Positions 43,539-55,260 of a stretch of 64,000 nt of DNA are shown piece by piece. The stretch's first letter is position 1. Each line of letters begins with the position of its first letter. The stretch covers positions 915,516 to 979,515 of the forward strand of contig JAJEKB010020803.1 of assembly GCA_022393335.1 (NCBI GenBank). The letters run 5' to 3'. Source of the DNA: Macrotrachela quadricornifera. Lineage: Eukaryota > Rotifera > Eurotatoria > Philodinida > Philodinidae. The notes beneath the pieces are model-generated. The model had not been told where the DNA came from and did not search any database. It was given only the letters and a program-made list of their open reading frames with translations. A program made the translations under genes and the position numbers.

Positions 43539-44812
43539 GTCTGACGAGAAAAGGTCACCAACTGCCTTCACCCTTTTGAGCTGAAACCCAGTTGACAATA
43601 GGGAATCGAACATGCTGATTCAGAATATCACAATGGGTTTTGCCAGCTTTCGAGTTAAAGACCCGTTTTTAAAGATTTTAGTTTTTTAATCGAAAACCCA
43701 ATTTCACTAAAAAGTTTTCTAGACCTCTCCAAATAAAAGAGCATGTCATCAAACCGACAGAAAACAATTTTTCAAGATGCTAAGCGAGTTTTTGAGCGAA
43801 TTTTCTGCGGCTAAAGCTTTAAAAAAAGAGGCAAAAACCGCTAATATTCTTATAAAATTTATGAAAGAAAATGTACTATTTTTCTTTCTGTTCTCTTTTT
43901 CACACATGTTATCAGTAATTTATGGTAAAGGGAGCAATAAAGCAGTTTCACAGAGCCATGATTCGTAAAAATATTTGCTGTGTTTTTTAATGAAAATGAT
44001 AACTGGTAAAAAGGTGTTGAAAGCACAATTTCATCGAACATCGAGCACAAATTATAAAAACAGACTCATCGAAGTCGGTTTTTTCACACTGGAGTATATG
44101 AGTGCCTAAACTTGCAAAGCAAACTTAATTAACGCTGACAAATGGAGAAGAATCTTCACATATTAAGCCACTGGAGAACCAAGCGTATTTAATCATTGGC
44201 GTGAGTACATCTGCGCTCAATTGATTGTGCATTAGACTGGCTAAATGCATGATGTTATTTCGTTCGTGTAATTGTATATCTAGTTCATCCGACGCTACGC
44301 GATGAAATTAAGCTTTGCAAATTTTTCTATAGCTGCTGTCTGTGCTTAGTTTTCTTTTTTATCAAATTCTTGTGAAACTGGAATGTATCATGATGTATAT
44401 CATGTCTAACAGATGCATGCAGCCCTCCTCTTTGAATGCCTTTGATAAGTGAGAAAAGAGAACAGAAAGAAAAATAGTACATTTTCTTTCATAAATTTTA
44501 TAAGAATATTAGCGGTTTTTGCCTCTTTTTTTAAAGCTTTAGCCGCAGAAAATTCGCTCAAAAACTCGCTTAGCATCTTGAAAAATTGTTTTCTGTCGGT
44601 TTGATGACATGCTCTTTTATTTGGAGAGGTCTAGAAAACTTTTTAGTGAAATTGGGTTTTCGATTAAAAAACTAAAATCTTTAAAAACGGGTCTTTAACT
44701 CGAAAGCTGGCAAAACCCATTGTGATATTCTGAATCAGCACGTTCGATTCCCTATTGCCAACTGAGTTTCAGCTCAAAAGGGTGGAGGCAGTTGATAGTC
44801 TTCTCTCGTGAA
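43539..44812. repeat. Fold-back element, about 370-bp arms
   Basis: Arm 43539-43910 (GAGAAAAGGTCACCAACTG; CTTTCGAGTTAAAGACCCG) is mirrored at 44445-44812. The 535-bp spacer is non-coding. It directly abuts the broken end of the glycosidase-like fragment, so it probably inserted into that gene. Confidence 0.8.
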
Positions 44813-45538
44813 ACCAATCAGCGATTAATACATCAATCGTAGTAATGGGTCGATCTGGCTTTAGACTTAATCCATCTTGACGGTAGCAGGCATTAATTTT
44901 TATGCCTCCGTCATATTAACTTGGTCACCGGGTGTCACTGGTGCTGTTGATGGAGTAGCTATAAATATTTCTCGATCCGAAAGTATTTCAGTTGGTGATC
45001 CTCTGTATGAAGCACCAGATTCAATTGATCGAGACCAAAAGACCTCTTTGTACGGTGCTATACTGCGTGCATCGCTCAATAGACTCGATATGCCAATATT
45101 CCACTGATTTTCAGATCGAACTAGATATCCAGCGTAAGTAGCTGAAACACATGCTTGGGTAGCTCGAGGAATTTCAAGAGCTTGTAGTGCATGTCGAGAT
45201 AAACACGTACAATATTGAATATTAATTCCAGAAGCAGCAGCTGCTTCACCCATAGATATCAACCAACGTCGTCCTAGATCATGATCCGTACGTAATGGAG
45301 TTAAATCTATTGCCTGTTGACTGAGCCAATCCTGCTCATATAAGATCAAACCCCAAGCGTATGCTGGATCAGAGAACAAATCTATCCAAAATATGTCATT
45401 ACTGAGCGGAAGTGCTTTCTTACGGATGAGATCAATAAGAAAAGCATATTTATTTGCATAAACAGTATATGTTGCCCAATAGCGATTATGTGCAGCAATC
45501 CGTGTGAAAAAAATAAGAAAATCGATGATGATAATCAA
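44813..45538 (-). pseudogene. Fragment of a conserved glycosidase-like protein, broken
   Basis: The open frame includes AAHNRYWATYTVYANKYAFL, AYAWGLILYEQDWLSQQ, WLISMGEAAAASGINIQYC, CLSRHALQALEIPRATQACV and ATPSTAPVTPGDQVNMTEA. A one-base slip at an A run near 44897 moves the next conserved block (INACYRQDGLSLKPDRPITT) to another frame. I recall this pattern from an uncharacterised, secreted, probably TIM-barrel glycoside-hydrolase-like family in animals and protists; the hydrolase role is inferred. The N-terminal part and everything after ADWFH are missing, the latter at the fold-back 43539-44812. No acceptor AG is visible just before AAHNRYW. Confidence 0.55.
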
Positions 45539-45668
45539 TTTTTTCTTAAAGGAAAAGTAATCAAAAAATTAGACGGAAAAGATATATTAAACATTTATAT
45601 AATGAATTAAAATGCATGTTTGATATAATTGATTACAACAAACTATTCAATCACAAAATCGATTAAAA

Positions 45669-45825
45669 TTATGATTTTTCTTTTGTTTTCTTTTGATTGT
45701 AAACTTTCTCCACAACTTGTATTCGTAGCGGTTTGATCCAAAAAGTTGAATTCACTTTTTTTGGTTTAAATCGATACGAATACAAGTTAAGGAGAAAGTT
45801 TACAATCAAAAGAAAAATCATATTC
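45669..45825. repeat. Small hairpin
   Basis: TGATTTTTCTTTTG, TTGATTGTAAACTTTCTCC and CTTGTATTCGTA are answered inverted within 30-80 bp. It is probably a tiny MITE. Confidence 0.7.
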
Positions 45826-45968
45826 GTTGAACTTTTTACAAAAAAACAAGGTTCAGTCTTGATAGATGTCTCTTCAACGACGATTACGATTAATCACTTC
45901 GACTGTTTCCCACGAAAAAGACTGAATCATGAAAAACTGGAGATAAAAGAAAAACCATACAAAAATTG

Positions 45969-48900
45969 GGATAAAGGCCTTTTTTGGCCCACTATATACC
46001 GGTATCGTAGACACATTTTCTGAGATTTCTAATCGGCCTACCAGATGCAGTGAGAAACGGCGATTCCAACGGTACCCAATTTGACTCATGTATGATGTGT
46101 TTTGTAGGAGTAACGCTCGGTTTTCTTAGGGGTACTTTTGCTAAAAATCAAAAAATTCGGGCAAAGTGGGACCCGTCAGTATTTTTGTTGGAAAACAATG
46201 AAAACCTTCACTGAATCCCAACATTTTGGGGTCAATCAAAAGCTCTATTCACACTGCACAACCTAGTACCAAACTGTGCTTACACAAGTGAATATCTTGC
46301 CGAAAACAAACGGTGACATTGAAAGAAGTGAAAAAATCGCAAGTTATCCTGGCCACTTGTGACCAAAATCAAGTGTGCAAGATAGAACTCGAGAATCTTG
46401 AGATCAACGTCATTCGATGCGGTTTTTCGCGACCTACAAGATGTACTAGTTAGTTTTTATCTGATGACCGCATTATGGGGGAACAAAAGAAAAAATCTCT
46501 GAAAAATGATGAAAAAAACCGTCCTTCCCAAAAAGTAGCACTACTTTTGACCGTTCTGGATCAGTCAGGACTAGCTCGTCTTCACATGAATTATACCTCA
46601 TTCGATGCAGTTTTTCACGCTCTACAATCCTGTGCTATTGGTTTCTCATTAATTTTCTGGCTAAAAATTTTTCCCAGTTAAAAACTTTCAGAAATACCCA
46701 CTTTTAACATACTTCTCACTATTGTTGGTACCTTATATCCGAGAAAATCTTGCTACGATGAACTCTCTTGGTAACCATTCGATGCAGATTTTCACGCTCT
46801 ACCAAGTGAAACACTCACACTATTCAAGCTGCTGAAGTGCGTTTTTTGTTGAGAGTTAGTATGAAGTACCTGCCGTATGTGTTGGTTCTTTAACTTAGAT
46901 ATACTGGAATCAGTGTAGTGAAGAAATCGATCTTACGAGGGAACATTCCCAAGTGTCCCCTCGCTTTTGAGTCAAGAGTATGTGCGTCATGTAGGTCCTA
47001 ATGATCTATGAATACTCTGAAAAAAGTTCGTGCTGCTAGCTTATTATTGCCGAGATATTGCATTTTTACTGTGTGGTTAAGAAAAAAGCCGTGGTCCCCC
47101 TCAGGAACACTAAAAAAACTGAGTTTCGAATTTCGACTTAAAACTTTGTATAAAGATAGGCCTCAATGAGAATAGTTTATTGTGAAAGCTTCAGATCGTT
47201 TGAATACTCCTAGTCCGAAATAAGAACATCGGAATCTGCTGGTGTATATGAGCAGTATAAAGGCATGTTTCGCCATAACTGTATCTTAGGATGGGAACAT
47301 CAGAAAGATCTGAAACTTTCACAATAAACTATTGCCATTGAGGCCTATCTTTATACAAAGTTTTAAGTCGAAATTCGAAACTCAGTTTTTTTAGTGTTCC
47401 TGAGGGGGACCACGGCTTTTTTCTTAACCACACAGTAAAAATGCAATATCTCGGCAATAATAAGCTAGCAGCACGAACTTTTTTCAGAGTATTCATAGAT
47501 CATTAGGACCTACATGATGCACATACTCTTGACTCAAAAGCGAGGGGACACTTGGGAATGTTCCCTCGTTAGTTGTATTAGAAGTGGGTCGTACTGATGG
47601 TGACATTTGGGCAATTCAAATGTCCGTACCGTGTAACCAGTGCAATCTTTTGAAGAAACGCTTGAAGCGCATGTCAGCTGCTTCCAGAAAACAACTGTAG
47701 AAAAACATGACGCTCCCAGAGTCCTCTTTCTTGTCATGTGAGAAGAAGACGTTCTAAATATTTGCTTTGGTAGTGCAAAGCATTTCTGAATCCATTAAAA
47801 GTTGAACTTTTCTTCTAGGAAAGTATCAGATCAAGCAAGGAATGGGTTTCACGGAAGAACATTTTAAACCGTGAATCTTGGACGATAAAGAACTAGAATT
47901 CGTCGTTTAGCTCTGTTCTGCTGACACTGATTTAGTTCGAGTTCGATTCACCTCAAGTCATGGGACCAGCAAAACCAATACGGCAACGCTGCAATTCGAT
48001 AAGGACGATGACATCGATCCTATATAAACCTGGTTCTGTACATGTTCTACCAGTGTTCGAAATTATTGAATGTTCGGCTCATAGCACTGCGTTTATTTGA
48101 CATTTAGGATTGTTTCGTGACACAGCAGATGGGGTACGTCATCCACCGTTCGCTGCGCAACTGATCCTTCGTGTCGATGACTGCACTCAGTATTGAACCA
48201 TAAACGAGAGCGGTCAAGACACATCCGATACCGCACAATCTTCAACGGATCACAATCCGTAATCTCATAGTGAATGTATATTCCACTCCTGATAAAAAAA
48301 TGGAAAACGATACATTTCACACTCAGCTAACACTCTGATAGCACAGGGTGGTAGAGTGTGAAAAACTGCATCGAGTGGTTACCAAGAGAGTTGATCGTAA
48401 GTAGGTTTTTACGGATCTTCGGGTTTCACCAAAGTGAGAAGAACAGTAAAAGTGGGTATTTTTGAACGTTTTTAACTGGGGAAAAATTTTGGCCAGAAAA
48501 CTAATGAGAAACCAATAGCACAGGATTGTAGAGCGTGAAAAACTGCATTGAATGAGGTATAATTCATGTGAAGACGAGCTAGTCCTGACTGATCCAGATT
48601 GGTCAAAAGTAGTGCTACTTTTTGGGAAGGACAGTTTTATTCATGATTTTTCAAAGATTTTTTTGGCTTTTGTCCCCTATAATGCGGTTTTCAGATAAAA
48701 ACTAACTAGTACATCTTGTAAGTCGCGAAAAACCGCATCGAATGACGTTGATCTCAAGATTCTCGAGTTCTATCTTGTAGGCTTGATTTTGGTCACAAGT
48801 GGCCAGGATAACTTGCGATTTTTTCACTTCTTTCAATGTCACCATTTGTTTTCGGCAAGATATTCACTTGTGTAAGCACAGTTTGGTACTAGGTTGTGCA

Positions 48901-49202
48901 GCGTGAAGATAGCTTTCGACTGAGCCCAAAATGTTGGGATTCAGTGAAGGTTTTCATTGTTTTCCAACAAAAATACTGAGGGGTCCCACTTTGCCCGAAT
49001 TTTTCGATTTCTAGGAAAAGTACACCTCAGAAAACTGTGTTACTCCTACAAAACATATGATACATGGATCAAATTGGGTACCGTTGGAATCGCCGTTTCT
49101 CACTGCATCTGGTAGGCCGATTAGAAATCTCAGAAAATGTGTCTACGATACCGGTGTATAGTGAGTCAAAAAGGGCCTTTATCCGCCCCTGTCCTTTATA
49201 TT
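45969..49202. repeat. 3.2 kb fold-back with nested MITE and shared module
   Basis: The left arm 45969-46808 (TCGTAGACACATTTTCTGAG; CACTGCACAACCTAGTACC) is mirrored at 48337-49202. Each arm carries three well-spaced copies of the CATTCGATGCAG / TTTTTCACG / CTCTACAA module (46411, 46599, 46776; inverted at about 48345, 48523, 48713). The inside contains MITE 46936-47569, and at 47570-48336 short minus-strand frames without recognised content. Confidence 0.8.
46936..47569. mobile_element. Fold-back MITE, GAGGGAAC family, second copy
   Basis: The ends ACGAGGGAACATTCCC and GGGAATGTTCCCTCGT frame arms of about 290 bp. Internal text (TTTCGACTTAAAACTTTGTA; CCTCAGGAACACT) aligns with the 39365-40028 copy at lower identity. 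Confidence 0.82.
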
Positions 49203-49369
49203 CATATCTGCGAAATAACTCATGGGTAGTGAATCGCTTCGTGCTATTCGTTAGCATGCTGCTCATCGAATGGCTTGGATACACCCACAAACAAATGATT
49301 TACATGCGAATAAGAGACATTCCGCAAGTTGCAAAATAATTGCTAAACAGCAATTGAGTGTGAATTTAA

Positions 49370-49960
49370 TTTATGTATGCATGACCACCAAGGTCAGGTT
49401 ATCTAGAAAGGAGCTTCTGTGCGTATCGCAATACATGATGATTCTCTAAAGTTTTTTGTGGAGTTATTCAATGAATCTACAGAGCAAGTTAAGCGAGAAT
49501 TTCAAACAATGATGAAACGAAAAGAAATTCTAATAAATCAGATAAAACGAGATAGAAAATGATTAGCCGATCAATCGCCACGAAACAACCAATATAATAT
49601 ACTACGGCAATCGAAGAAAAACGAAATTTCTATCCAAAATGCAAGGCTAAAGGACACAGTGGTTGTGTGACAATTGACTAACATTGGAGAGGAATTACGA
49701 TTTATCAAAAATTCTTCACTTAAGATATGTCTTATTGCTATAATCATCCTGAAAGAAGTAGATGGAAGAGTTTCAGATTTAAGTGTATTAAGGACTGCGC
49801 TGAAAAGTTGTTTATTTACGAACTACCAGATTGAAGTTTCAGTTCTTGCACAAAATTATTCGATTCATAAGAAAATAATTCTCCATAAGAATACCAAAGA
49901 TCACGTTTCGTTGTTAACTATCCATTATACATTCCATCACGCGCCCTCCTAAAAAAATCT
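49370..49960 (+). pseudogene. Decayed coding remnant of unknown family
   Basis: Three frame-shifted blocks look protein-like. The first (about 49420-49560) reads RIAIHDDSLKFFVELFNEST and then an EFQTMMKRKEIL coiled stretch ending at TGA. Next comes KCKAKGHSG, a zinc-knuckle-like piece near 49640. A block with FRFKCIKDCAEK follows near 49780. The order suggests a small Cys/His-containing protein, perhaps from a transposon. I cannot name it. Confidence 0.35.
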
Positions 49961-52325
49961 GTGTCATATGTAAATTCTTCAATACCAAAATCCTAATGAA
50001 GTTTTCTCAAACTACATGCGAGATTTTCGACGGTTCTCTTCTGAAACAATCGTTGCTAAACTTCCAAACCAGCGACTAGTCGCTTCCACCAGTAAGTACA
50101 AAAGCGCTAGACCAGAGATAGTTGATTAGAAGAGGGCTGCATACGGAAAGCAAAGGATGCAAGTATACACATATAAGACTAGAGACTTATTTTCTTTCAT
50201 ACGACCCTCTCATCATTCCACGAAACAAATCGTTACTTTCTCAAAAAACACGTTTTTTAGTGTAAAAAATCATTTCAAAAATTTTTCGTCGAAAACTGCC
50301 TTTTTCAATCGATTCCCCGACCCGATTATCTTTGATCAAACTTTATGAAAGAAGTTGTAGTGCCAATGTTCTTTTGCCCTTTGACTTTTGACCCTGACAC
50401 AAACAAACGAACAAACAAACAAACTATTTTCTTTCATATGACCTTCTCTAAAGTCGAGGGAATTACCGCTGATATCATTATCAGTATATTTATTCTCTGT
50501 TCTGGAAGAAAGGTTTTTATGGCGTTGAAATACCGCGGCTAAAATGCTTAAAGTTTATCTGTCTGTCTAAGCCAATCAGAATTCAGTATGCGCTAAACCC
50601 ATGAAAACTCACTAATACTTAAAAAGAGTCTGACCAACGGGTAATTGAGTTCGAAGAATCCGAATTTGAGATTAGTTTATTATTAATTAGCTAACAATTA
50701 ATCACTAACAATATTAATCTCTTAGAAATTTTTACTCAAGGGTAATCGAGATCGAGCAATCTAAATATTAGACCAGTGTTATTCATAATTTCCGTTTCTT
50801 GAAGAAAGAGTTATACGAACCTTGAAAATACTTAAAATTTGTTGGTTTACGCAAGCCAAGCTGGTATCATACGTTTACCTACATTACATATGCACATTGT
50901 TTTTAATATTGGGCAAAGAATGCAAAGGAAAGAAAAAACTGTATAATGCAACATGATGAAAAAAACGTGCATGAAAGACATTTATTCATATCCAACTAAT
51001 CACCAATGTATGAAATAGCACGGTTCGTTGATTCACCTAAATAAGTATTGCGTGAAAAAAAGAGCAACTTCATTCAATACAAAGATACGAAGTAGCTTGC
51101 TTCTTACATACACAAAAAAACTTCCTTACATTTCAGCATTAGTTTACATCGTAAGTATATCTATATTGGTATCCATATATCTATTTGTCCACGTAACGTG
51201 GCACTTCAGGCATAAGCATCTGTTTCAGAATTCGAAATAAAACTTTATGACAAGTTGTAGAGTAAACTTGAAAGTATAAGAAAATGCATTTTATTATTCC
51301 AAAAAACTGTTTTTGTGAGTCTATAAAATGTTCTTAAGAGTTTGACTATAGAGATTATGGAAAAACGTATAAATTCGCATTGAATTTCCTTTCCAAGGGT
51401 ATCACGATGTGTTTTCTTTATTACCGAAAAGGACTAGCGAAGCCGTTGGATTCGGGTTACTTGTAAGTCTATTTTAATTTTGTGGAACTCACATATAAAA
51501 ATGTGAGTGTAACTTTTATGTCGAAGATTTTCCGGCTCGCACTCCCTTACAGACCCCCCTCCCCTTACAGACTCTAACAACCGAAACTAAAGGATATGGC
51601 ATGTGCTGTGAAATTCATGAGGGAGAAGACGAAGAGGAGTGATGAAATGAAGATCTTTACATACGTTCTCCTAGATACTGGGGCGAGGAAAGAAAGGAGC
51701 AATGAAGATCACTACATGTTTTCCTTAGCATTGAACGAGAAAAAACTGATAGTCTTTTAGTATATTTCTTGTGAAGATATGTGAGTTCCATATTTTAGCC
51801 CCGATGGAGCTGCGCTGAATAGCTTTTTTTAAAGTACCGCGACAAAGTGTTTCGCTTCGACTAAAGTGAAAGCGTCATATTGAGTGCAGATCGATTTCTG
51901 AGGCAGCTGTTTCCAGCGAAAACATGTCCGATTTGGAACAGTTTCCGATTGGTACGAACAAGGAGTGATAGATCGTCACCGTTGCATCCCTAACCTTGTA
52001 TGAACGAGGAAAGAGAATCATTTGTTAACTTGTGAAGTTGATAACGTGTTGAGTCCATATACACAACGAGTGAAGTGAAGATAGTGTGGTGATAAATGGA
52101 TGGAATAAAATGAGAAGTGTGTGCTCTATAAAATAAAATATATTGTTGAAATATATATGATCTTAGTCATCAAATTACGATCACATCTTTATTTTTCATT
52201 GCAATATCCTTAATAACTTTTTCAAAGCTAGTAAAGGATACCTACAGTAACTTTTTAAGGGTTATCTAGGGATATCCTTAGTGACTCTTCCAGGGCTACT
52301 CATTATTCAGTTTGGAGAAGCTATC
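49961..52325. other. Intergenic, with one dispersed repeat copy
   Basis: Positions 50370-50465 are a copy of the repeat at 36860-36965: an (AAAC)n-like tract, then TTTCATATGACCTTCTC and AAAGTCGAGGGAAT. The rest of the stretch is AT-rich, with short frames that match nothing I know. Confidence 0.45.
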
Positions 52326-52327
52326 TA

Positions 52328-54291
52328 CAGGGTGATCGGAAAGTAACTAGCTATTTTAAATTCTTTATTACTCGCATACAACAAAAGATATCGTCCTGAT
52401 TTTTTCACCATCTTGAAGCATGGGCTATGCCATTTTGTTCTAGATGAAATAAGTCGATTGATTATTTGCCTACCTAAGATGGAGCACAAAGTTGGTTTAG
52501 AGGATATATATAAAAATGATTCATCTTTTAAGCAGTTTATTATTCTTGTAGGAAAACAGATACAATTGCACTTTTTTTTACTGTTTTGAAGTGTATCTAA
52601 TTTCGTAATATGCAATGCCTCAAAATTCCACATAACCTCCTTTGTTGTCGATACATTTCTGTAATCGAACTTGAACGTTGTTCGTGGAATTCTTCAGAAA
52701 TTCTTGGGGAACGTTGTTGAGGACAGTATGAATTCGCTCTTCCAATGCTGTTAAAGTTTTTGAATTGGTTTTATACACTTCTTCCTTTACCCAACCCCAA
52801 AGGAAGAAGTCACACGGAGTGAGATCGGGACTTATTGGAGGCCAGGATGTTGGTCCTCTTCGACCTATCCATTTTAAAGGAAAATTATTGTCGAGCCAAT
52901 TCCGAACTGTGCGAGCATAGTGAGGCGGTGCACCGTCGTGTATAAATATTAGTTCATCGATGTTGTTCCATTGACTAATTACAGGCCACACAAAGTTTTG
53001 TAACATCTTCAGATAACGCTCACCATTCATGGTGTCTTGTAACACATATGGACCAATAAATTTGGTAGAGGTAAATCCGCACCATACCACGATTTTCGGT
53101 TGTGATTGCATCTTCTCAATCGTCATACCTGGATCTTTCTCACCCCAATAATGACAGTTGTGCCGATTAACAAACCCTCCGACATGGAAAATAGCCTCAT
53201 TGGACCACAAAATGTTGTCAAAGAGTTCGGGCCAGTCGTCTTTCTAGTCGAGCATAATTTCACTGAATTCCATACACATATCACAGTCTTCTGGAAAAAT
53301 CTGTTGTACTAAGTGAGGTTTCCATGCACGATAATTCAGTTCTTTTTTCAGAACAGAGTGAATTGTGTAATATGACAAACCACTGTCTAACGAGGCCTTT
53401 CTAATGGAACTTTCTGGACTTTGAGTAAACGTTTCTCGCACAATATCAACAACTTCCGGTGAACGAGAGGTTAGAGGTCTTCCAGATCGTTCGGTGTCGC
53501 ACACAGAACCAGTTGTCATTAACTTCTGATGACAGTTTTTGATAGTATCTGGATGAAGTGTCGCATGTCTGCCCCGTAGACTCCTCCACCATCTTTGTAC
53601 TTCAATCACCGACTGCCACATCTCATATCGAGTCGCAATTAATGCTCGATCTTGAGCAGTTAGTCGTTTGGTCATGTTAATTTCTTTGAAACAGAGTGGT
53701 ATTACACGTCAAATTAACGAAGAAATTATTTTGATATCTATTGTTGTGTACGATCAAAAAATGGTTCGTGTTAGGGTTTGTTTTTTTCTCTGTGTATATG
53801 TACATGTAGAGTCATTTTCTTTTCCTTATCTACTTTTCTTGCCCCTGGATAAAGTTTACATTCTTTCCTTTTCTCTTTCTTCGTCCATCAGTGGCAGTTA
53901 CTGATATTCTAAAATTATTTTTTCTTTTCTCTCCTATTCTACATTTTACTCTTAACTATCACGTATTGTTTAGTTATAAAAGAGACACATGACATCATTT
54001 TCTTTGCGTCACAACCTTGCCAAATAGCGAAAAAAATATCACTGTCCTAGTTATTCTAGCTATTAATACAAAGATACTTTGGTAACAGATTCAAAATAAA
54101 GAGCCATTTTCATGTATTCTAAACCAACTTCGTGCTTCATCTTAAACAGTCAGATAATTAATCGACCTATTTCATCTAGAACAAAATGGCATAGCCCATG
54201 CTTCAAGATGGTGAAAAAATCAGGACGATATCTTTTGTTGTATGCGAGTAATAAAGAATTTAAAATAGCTAGTTACTTTCCGATCACCCTG
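52328..54291. mobile_element. Mariner-like element, D41D spacing, about 180-bp TIRs
   Basis: It runs from CAGGGTGATCGGAAAGTAAC to its complement, flanked by TA (52326-52327, 54292-54293), total 1964 bp. The inverted repeats extend about 180 bp (52328-52510; 54110-54291) with few differences, so it is a recent insertion. It encodes one transposase frame on the minus strand. Confidence 0.9.
52620..53675 (-). pseudogene. Mariner transposase, near-intact, one stop and a lost catalytic Asp
   Basis: A single frame of 352 codons starts MTKRLTAQDRALIATRYEMW. The DNA-binding half has the GRP linker (RSGRPLTSRS). The DDE half has the second Asp in FIHDGAPPHYA and the third in SPDLTPCDFFLW, with 41 residues between them, as in the DD41D group (VISITOR-type, from memory). 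The first catalytic Asp, expected in WSDEA, is Asn (WSNEA). An in-frame TAG lies at 53246-53244. Apart from these it is complete to TGA at 52622-52620. Confidence 0.88.
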
Positions 54292-54319
54292 TATATTCTT
54301 TCCTAGCTTCCCTTTCGCT

Positions 54320-54855
54320 ACTTCGTCCAAATCTCGCACATCCAAATCTAATACGTCCAAATCTTGTACGTCCATATCTTGTCATACATGCCAAGCTTCA
54401 AAGTTGACTTCAATTCAACAACTTACTTCAATTGAAGTATTACTTCCAGTTGACATTTCAAGTCTCAAATTTCCATTCGTAAATCGCAACTGAACAGACA
54501 GCATTATGGAAACCGGGGTGTGGGTGCCTCGATCGCGGGATCAGGAGCCATTCTTCACATTCAGGACGCTATGCATCGTGGCACCCTCATTTTGGGTATT
54601 GGTAGCTGGCCCCGCGATCATGGCACTCATACTTCGGGTCCCATGGTGCAGTCTGGTCAGTTGAAATTTACAAATAGGAATTTGAAATTTGAAGTCGCAA
54701 TTGAAACTAATACTTCAGTTGAAGTAAATTTTTCAATTGAATTCAATTTTGAAGTTTGACATGTGTGACAAGATTTGGAGTTACCGGAGTTGGAGCTACA
54801 GATTTGGACGCACAGATTTGGACGCACAGATTTGGACGTACAAGGTTTGGACATA
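54320..54855. repeat. Fold-back with tandem TCCAAATCT ends
   Basis: Each end carries three to four copies of a 15-16 bp unit (TCCAAATCTNGNACG type; inverted as AGATTTGGACGCAC). Inner arms contain TTGAAGT-rich text that is itself semi-palindromic. The centre (54510-54660) is G/C-richer. No coding. Confidence 0.65.
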
Positions 54856-55039
54856 TAAAAGGAAATATTATAATTGAAGTATGATTGAATTTGAGATTCA
54901 GCTATACTTTTCATTTCTTTGAGAAGAGGTTCATGATTTTTTATGAACGTTTCCCAGAGAAATGATAAAGCGGATTATATGATCAAGTCAGAGTCAGTCG
55001 AGGGTCAAACGAGTTGAACCGACAGACGAGCACTATCTT

Positions 55040-55260
55040 GTTCCATAATTCTGCCTATTCCAAACTTCTCATAGTTCTGTAAATTCCTACTATTCCAGAA
55101 TTCTGATTATTCCAAAGTTCTTCGAATTCTGATATTTCTAGGATTCTAATAATTCGAATTATTCTAGAATTCTGATTATTCCAAACTTCTCATAGTTCTG
55201 TAATTTCTGATTATTCCATTATTCTGATTATTCTAGAATTCCGAAGACTCGAATTATTGT
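55040..55260. repeat. Imperfect tandem repeat, TTCTGATTATTCCA type
   Basis: Roughly ten degenerate copies of a 13-16 bp unit, with CCAAACTTCTCATAGTTCTG occurring twice (about 55052 and 55172). Confidence 0.7.

Noticed and set aside
44877..45107. Plus-strand open frame
   Set aside because: It is the antisense shadow of the conserved minus-strand glycosidase-like frame.
45733..46089. Open frames around 45733-46089 and 49064-49339
   Set aside because: They are inverted-arm text of the 3.2 kb fold-back, mirrored on the other side; no independent coding evidence.
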